Assembly (NCBI GenBank): GCA_903813345.2
Contig: CAIIXF020000001.1
Location: 55,383,885 to 55,447,884 of the forward strand
Direction: 5' to 3'
Length of the DNA stretch: 64,000 nucleotides
Source of the DNA: Owenia fusiformis
Taxonomy: Eukaryota > Annelida > Polychaeta > Sabellida > Oweniidae
Each line of letters opens with the position of its first letter. Positions within the stretch are counted from its first letter, which is position 1. The notes under the pieces were generated by a model. It made no database searches and was not told the DNA's origin. It saw only the letters and a program-made list of their open reading frames with translations. This document shows positions 57,201 to 63,200 of the stretch, in pieces. Made by a program: the position numbers and the translations under genes.

Positions 57201-60200
57201 AATCCATTATCAAAGTAACTGGAACTGTCATTACTGGAAATGGCAATGTGATTAACATTACACCAGGAGGAAGTGCCACTGTTGGAGATATGACCATTGC
57301 TCGTTTGGATGAAGACACTTATGTAATATCTGATGCCTCATCTGATGGTGAGGTAACATTCACAGTTACACCACCAATGAGCACAGATAATACTATAACT
57401 GACCAGCAAGGTAACACAATTACACCAAGTTCTGGTGGAAGTGAGACATTGGGTGATTTGACTGTTACTACAAGCAGTGATGGTACAAGTCAAACAGTAA
57501 CAGATGGCTCCTCTGGAACAAGTGTTACGTTCAGTGATACTGGTGTTACAGACAATAATGGAAATGTTATTAATGTATCTCCAGGAGAGAACAAAACTAT
57601 TGGTGATGTGACTATTCACAGAGTAGATGAGGATACTTATGAAATATCTGATGAATCATCTGGTACCGAAATGACAGTTACAGTTCCTACAAACACAAAA
57701 CCAGTAGCAACTGATGGTAGTGGAAATTCCATTGATGTCACACCTGGAGGTGAGGGAGAATCTGTTGGTGATCTGACAGTCTCACAAGGCAACGATGGTA
57801 GTTACACAGTACACGATGGTTCATCTGATCACTCTGTAACAATTACTGGAGATGGAGTTGTTGATGGCAATGGTAATTCAATTGATATGCCTGTCGGGGG
57901 AACTGCAACTCTTGGTGATATAACCATAACAAAGATAGATGAGGACACTTATGTTGTATCTGATGGATCCTCTGGAAGTGAAGTCACTGTGACTGTTCCT
58001 GTAACACCACCTGGATCAGGCTCATATATAACTGATCATGAAGGTAATCCAATTGATCTTGATATAGGAGACAGTACTACTGTTGGTGATTTAACCATTA
58101 CCAAAGTTGATAATGACACACTTGAAGTGACTAATGATGAAACTGGTAGTATTGTTACAGTCTCTGTTGTACCTGGTGATGGTACAGGATCTGAAACTGG
58201 ATCTGGAACAGGATCTGACACTGGGTCTGGAACAGGATCTGGAACTGGATCTGTAACAGGATCTGACACTGGGTCTGGAACAGGATCTGGAACTGGATCT
58301 GGAACAGGATCTGACACTGGATCTGGAACAGGATCTGGAACTGGTAGTACTCTAGAGGTTGACGTAACTGTATCTAATGATGTTTGTGAATCAACTACTT
58401 CTACACTTTCTGGATCTTGTGATGGAAACATCAATAATGAGTTTCAAGACAGTAATGGAAATGATATTCCAATTGATCTTGTCACTGGAGATAACGTTCT
58501 AGAAGCAGCTTCAACAACAAAGGTAAATGATTACTATGATGACTCTGGTGATGATTTCAATGGAAACTCTACACATTCTGTAACATCCTTATCTGGTAAT
58601 AGTTCCATAACTACCTATGATGGTACAACCTTTGATGTGAACACACCTGGTGAATTTGTCCTTGTTAACACTGATACATCTGAGGTAGATGTCAAGGTAA
58701 TTCCATGTGGAGATTCCCTCTGTGTGAGCCAGGTTGCAATTACACCTGGTACAGACACTGCTGGTACTGGCACTGGTGATGAAACAGATGGTACTACATT
58801 TGTTGATAACAATGGCAATGTTATTGATCCTTTATCTGGTCAGAGCATAACTGTAGGGGAAATAACAGTAACCCATAATTCAGATGGCTCATATACTATA
58901 ACTGATTCCTCTTCAGGAAACACAGTTACTGTTACTGATAATGGAATTATTGATAATAATGGCAATGCAGTTAATATCCAATCAGGTTCAAGTGTTACAG
59001 ATGGAGAAATAACAATCACTAGAGTTGATGAAGATACATACAAGGTCTACAAAGAGTTAACTGGAAGTGGAGTCACTGTCACTGTAACATCACCATCTGA
59101 TACAACAGTCACTGACAGTCAAGGAAATGAGGTTGTCCCATCAGGTGGTACCCATACAATTGGAGATATGGATATAACTCAAGGCTCTGATTCTGATACT
59201 ACAACAGTCACTGATAAGACAAGTGGAAGCACTGTAACTGTTACAGATACTGGTATCATTGATGATGAAGGTAATATGGTGAATATTCCAATAGGCGATA
59301 GCACAACTGTTGGAAACATTACTATTGTCCGTATTGATGATGATACATATGTTCTAACAGATGGATCTGGAGAAGAAGTGACAGTTACCATTCCAACAAC
59401 CCCAACAACAGAAACTATTGTAACTGATCACCAAGGTAATAATGTTGATACATCACCCGGCACAAATACAACTGTTGGAGACATGACTATTTCTACACCA
59501 GATGAAGGGGATGCAGTTTCAATTACTGATTCATCATCTGGAAGTACCGTAACAATAACTGATACAAGTATCACTGGAAGTAATGGTAATGTTTTGAATA
59601 TTCCACCAGGTAGTAACAAAACAGATGGTGATATCACTGTTACAAGGATTGATGATGATACTATTGTAGTATCAGATGGATCATCAGGTGGTAATGTTAC
59701 AGTCACAATTCCAACACCTTCTGAAACTGTTGTTACTGATCAACAGGGCAATCCACTTGATCTTGGATCAGGAACCGATGCCACAGTTGGTAATTTCACT
59801 GTGTCTAAAGATGATGACAATTCAATTACTACATCTGATGGATCTGGAAACACAGTCACTGTTACTGATACAGGAGACATAACTGACCAAGATGGTAATG
59901 ACTTAGATCTGTCCTCAGGAGACAATACCATTGTTGGAGGAATTATAGTTACCAAGGTAGACAGTGATACTGTTGTGGTTTCTGATGACTCTGACAATGA
60001 ATTAATCATCACCGTTGTGCCTGATGAAACTACTGGAACATCCGATGGATCTGACTCTGGTGGATCCTCACCAATCACTGACAGCAATGGCAACAGTATC
60101 AACCTCTCAAATGGACAAAGTTCAACAGTTGGTGACTTAACTGTAGCCCAAACTGATGATGGCACTTATGTTATAACAGACAGCTCATCTGGAAATACAG

Positions 60201-63200
60201 TCACTGTTACAGGATCTGTTGTTACTGATAACAATGATAATATTTTATATATCACACCTGGAGGTACTCAGACAACAGCAGATGGTGATTTTACTGTGAA
60301 ACATCCTGGTGATGACACATATGTTGTAACTGCTACTTCTGATGGAAGTAAGATTGAAATCACTGTTCCGTCTACTGCAGTACCAGAAATTGTCCTCTCT
60401 AATCGACAAGGAAATGAAATTGATGTTTCACCAAGTGGTAGTGAGACAATTGGAGACTTGACTGTAAGCCTTTCTGCTGATGGTGAGACATTCACAATAT
60501 CCGATGGATCTTCAGGAGGCAGTATAGGGGTGAGTGGAGAAACAATCACAGGTAGCAATGGTGATGCAATTAGCATTTCTCCTGGTTCAACTACACAAGC
60601 TGATGGTGTGTCTATCAAACGAGTTGATGATGATACTTATGTGGTGTCTACTGGATCGCCTGCAAATGATATCATAGTTACAGTACCTACAACTACTGTT
60701 TCTGGTGTAACTGATCAACAAGGTAATACCATTGATGTATCACAGGGATCTCCTTCCACAGAGGGTGATATAACTGTCACTGAGGTTATACCTGGTACAT
60801 ACAGAGTTGTTGATGGCTCATCTGGAAGCTCAGTTACCATATCAGGAACTGGTGTAACAAGTAGCACTGGCAATCATGTAAATCTTTCACCAGGTGGTAG
60901 TAAACAATTTGGTGATATGACTGTCAGGCAACTTGATTCAGATTCTTATGTGGTATCTGATGGTTCATCTGAAAGTGAGGTCACTATCACTGTACCAGCA
61001 CAACCAGCTGGTACTGTGATAACTAATGATGCAGGAAACCTTATTGGGGTTGCCCCTGGAGTTAATGCATCAGTAGGTGGTATGACTGTGTCTAAGCCAG
61101 ATGGCAACACACATGTATTTACTGACACAAATGGAGATGGAGTTACAATTTCAACTGCACCAGGAACACCTGGAGCTGTTATCACAGATAACAATGGAAA
61201 TAATGTTGACTTATCAGAAGGAGGAAGTACCACAGTTGGTAGTCTAACAATTGGAAAAGATGATGAGACCACAATCACAGTAACAGATGATTCTGATAAT
61301 ACTGTGACTATCACAATTCCCCCTCCAACATCAGACGGCATTACTGTTCACGCTCCTTACACACCTGGTGGTGATATTGTAATATTTGACTCTAATGGAA
61401 ACCCCATCACAACTGATACTGGATCAGGTACTGGAACAGGATCTGAGTCTGGTACAGGATCTGATATCACTGTCACTACTGAAACAACAGAAGATGGTGA
61501 AACAGAGTATCATGTTCATAATCCAGATGGTACTGAAGTTATAATTACGGAAGATGACAATGGGTACTTGAATGTTGAGGTTGTAACACCAAAGACTTCT
61601 TGCAGTGGTAACACTGGAGATCTTGCAGGCTCTTGTGATGGAAACACTTTCAATGACATTGATAGTGACTTGAACTCAGAGGAAGACATTTCTGAGGCTT
61701 GCACAAACTGTTTGGTTGAAGGTGATGAGGATTCTACACCATTTGTGTATACATATGAAACACCAACTGGTGTGACGTATGAGGAACCTCAGAATTTCAA
61801 CGGTTCATGCATTTGTGGATTCTATCTTGACGATTGTTGTGTGACAATAGTAGACACAAATACTAATGATACCCATGCTACAACATCTATAGTAAATGGA
61901 ACATTTACCACATATGATGGTGTTCAGTATGATCTTGATGTCAGAGGAGAGTATGAGTTCTACAACAACAATAATACTAATTCAAGTGTTCATGTTAGAA
62001 TTACTCCATGTGGGGATACTACATGTGTTTCCCAGACACAAGTTAGTACAACTGATTCTGATGTGGTTGTGCATGCACCATACACTAATGATAGTGATGT
62101 TGTTGTATTTGATGGTGAGGGTAACCCCATTGATTTCTCTGGAGATACTTGTACATCAAATTGCACATCTACATCTATTACTAGTGATGATGGTAGTACC
62201 ATTGTTAGTCTTACAACAGGGAAGGAAGCAACAGTAAATGATGTTACTATTTCTCGTACTGGTGAAGATACATATGAGGTAACTGATCCATCAACTGGAA
62301 ATGGATTTACTATAACTACAACAATAACATCTGATGGAATTACAAGCACAGATATTACAGATACAGATGGCAATTCTGTTGACCTCTCTCCTGGAAGTTC
62401 TGAGACAATTGATGGTGTCACTCTGACTCAGGTTGATGATGATACCTATACTGTATCTTCTGGATCATCTGACAGTGAAATAACAATCAATGTCCCAACA
62501 CCTACATCAACACAGGAAGGCACTGGAAGCACAACTACTATCACTGATGGAAATGGTAATCCTGTCAATACCTCACCTGGACAAAGTATAACTACTGGAG
62601 ATGTAACTGTTTCTCAACCTACAGATGGCACAATTGTGATCAATGATGGGTCCTCTGATAATAGTTCCATAACAATAACAGATTCTGGAATAACTGGTAG
62701 TGATGGCAATGTTATCAATATTTCACCAGGGAGCAACACCACTTCTGGCAATTTGACAATTGTGAGGATTGATGAAGACACATATGTTGTGGTTGATAGT
62801 GATGGAAATGAGGTTACCGTCACTGTAACATCTCCCACCGAAACTGTCATTACTGATAGCAATGGTAACAAAGTTAATGTCTCTGGTGAATCTGCTGCAA
62901 CAGTCGGAACATTGACAGTATCTCAAAATGCTGATGATACAATCTCAGTAACTGATAGTGGTACTGGCACAACTATTACAGTAACACCAACAGGCCTTAC
63001 AGACAATGATGGCAATAGTGTCAATCTGTCACCAGGGACTACTGCAGTAATCAGTGGTCAAACTGTAATAGAATTGATGAGGACACACTAGTCATTGTTG
63101 ATAGCACCTCTGAGAATGAGGTGACAATCACAATACCTGGACCTTCAGATCCTGTTTTGACTGATGAAAATGGAGATCCAGTCACTATTCCAACAGGTGG

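Noticed and set aside
63065-63091. A 27-nt GT...AG intron that would remove the TAG
   Set aside because: It is far too short to be spliced, and 27 is a multiple of three, so it would not restore the frame in which the repeats continue. It would also delete the conserved RIDEDTL motif.
63062-63091. Natural C terminus of the protein at TAG 63089-63091
   Set aside because: The last eight residues fit no repeat, and the repeats continue for at least 930 nt in another frame without a stop.
36557-63091. Bacterial contamination or recent transfer, given a 26-kb intronless frame with adhesin-like repeats
   Set aside because: The frame begins at a 3' splice site in phase with spliced EGF exons, contains EGF, VWD and LamG domains of animal type, and has the same base composition as upstream exons. 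An ancient transfer of the repeat itself cannot be excluded.
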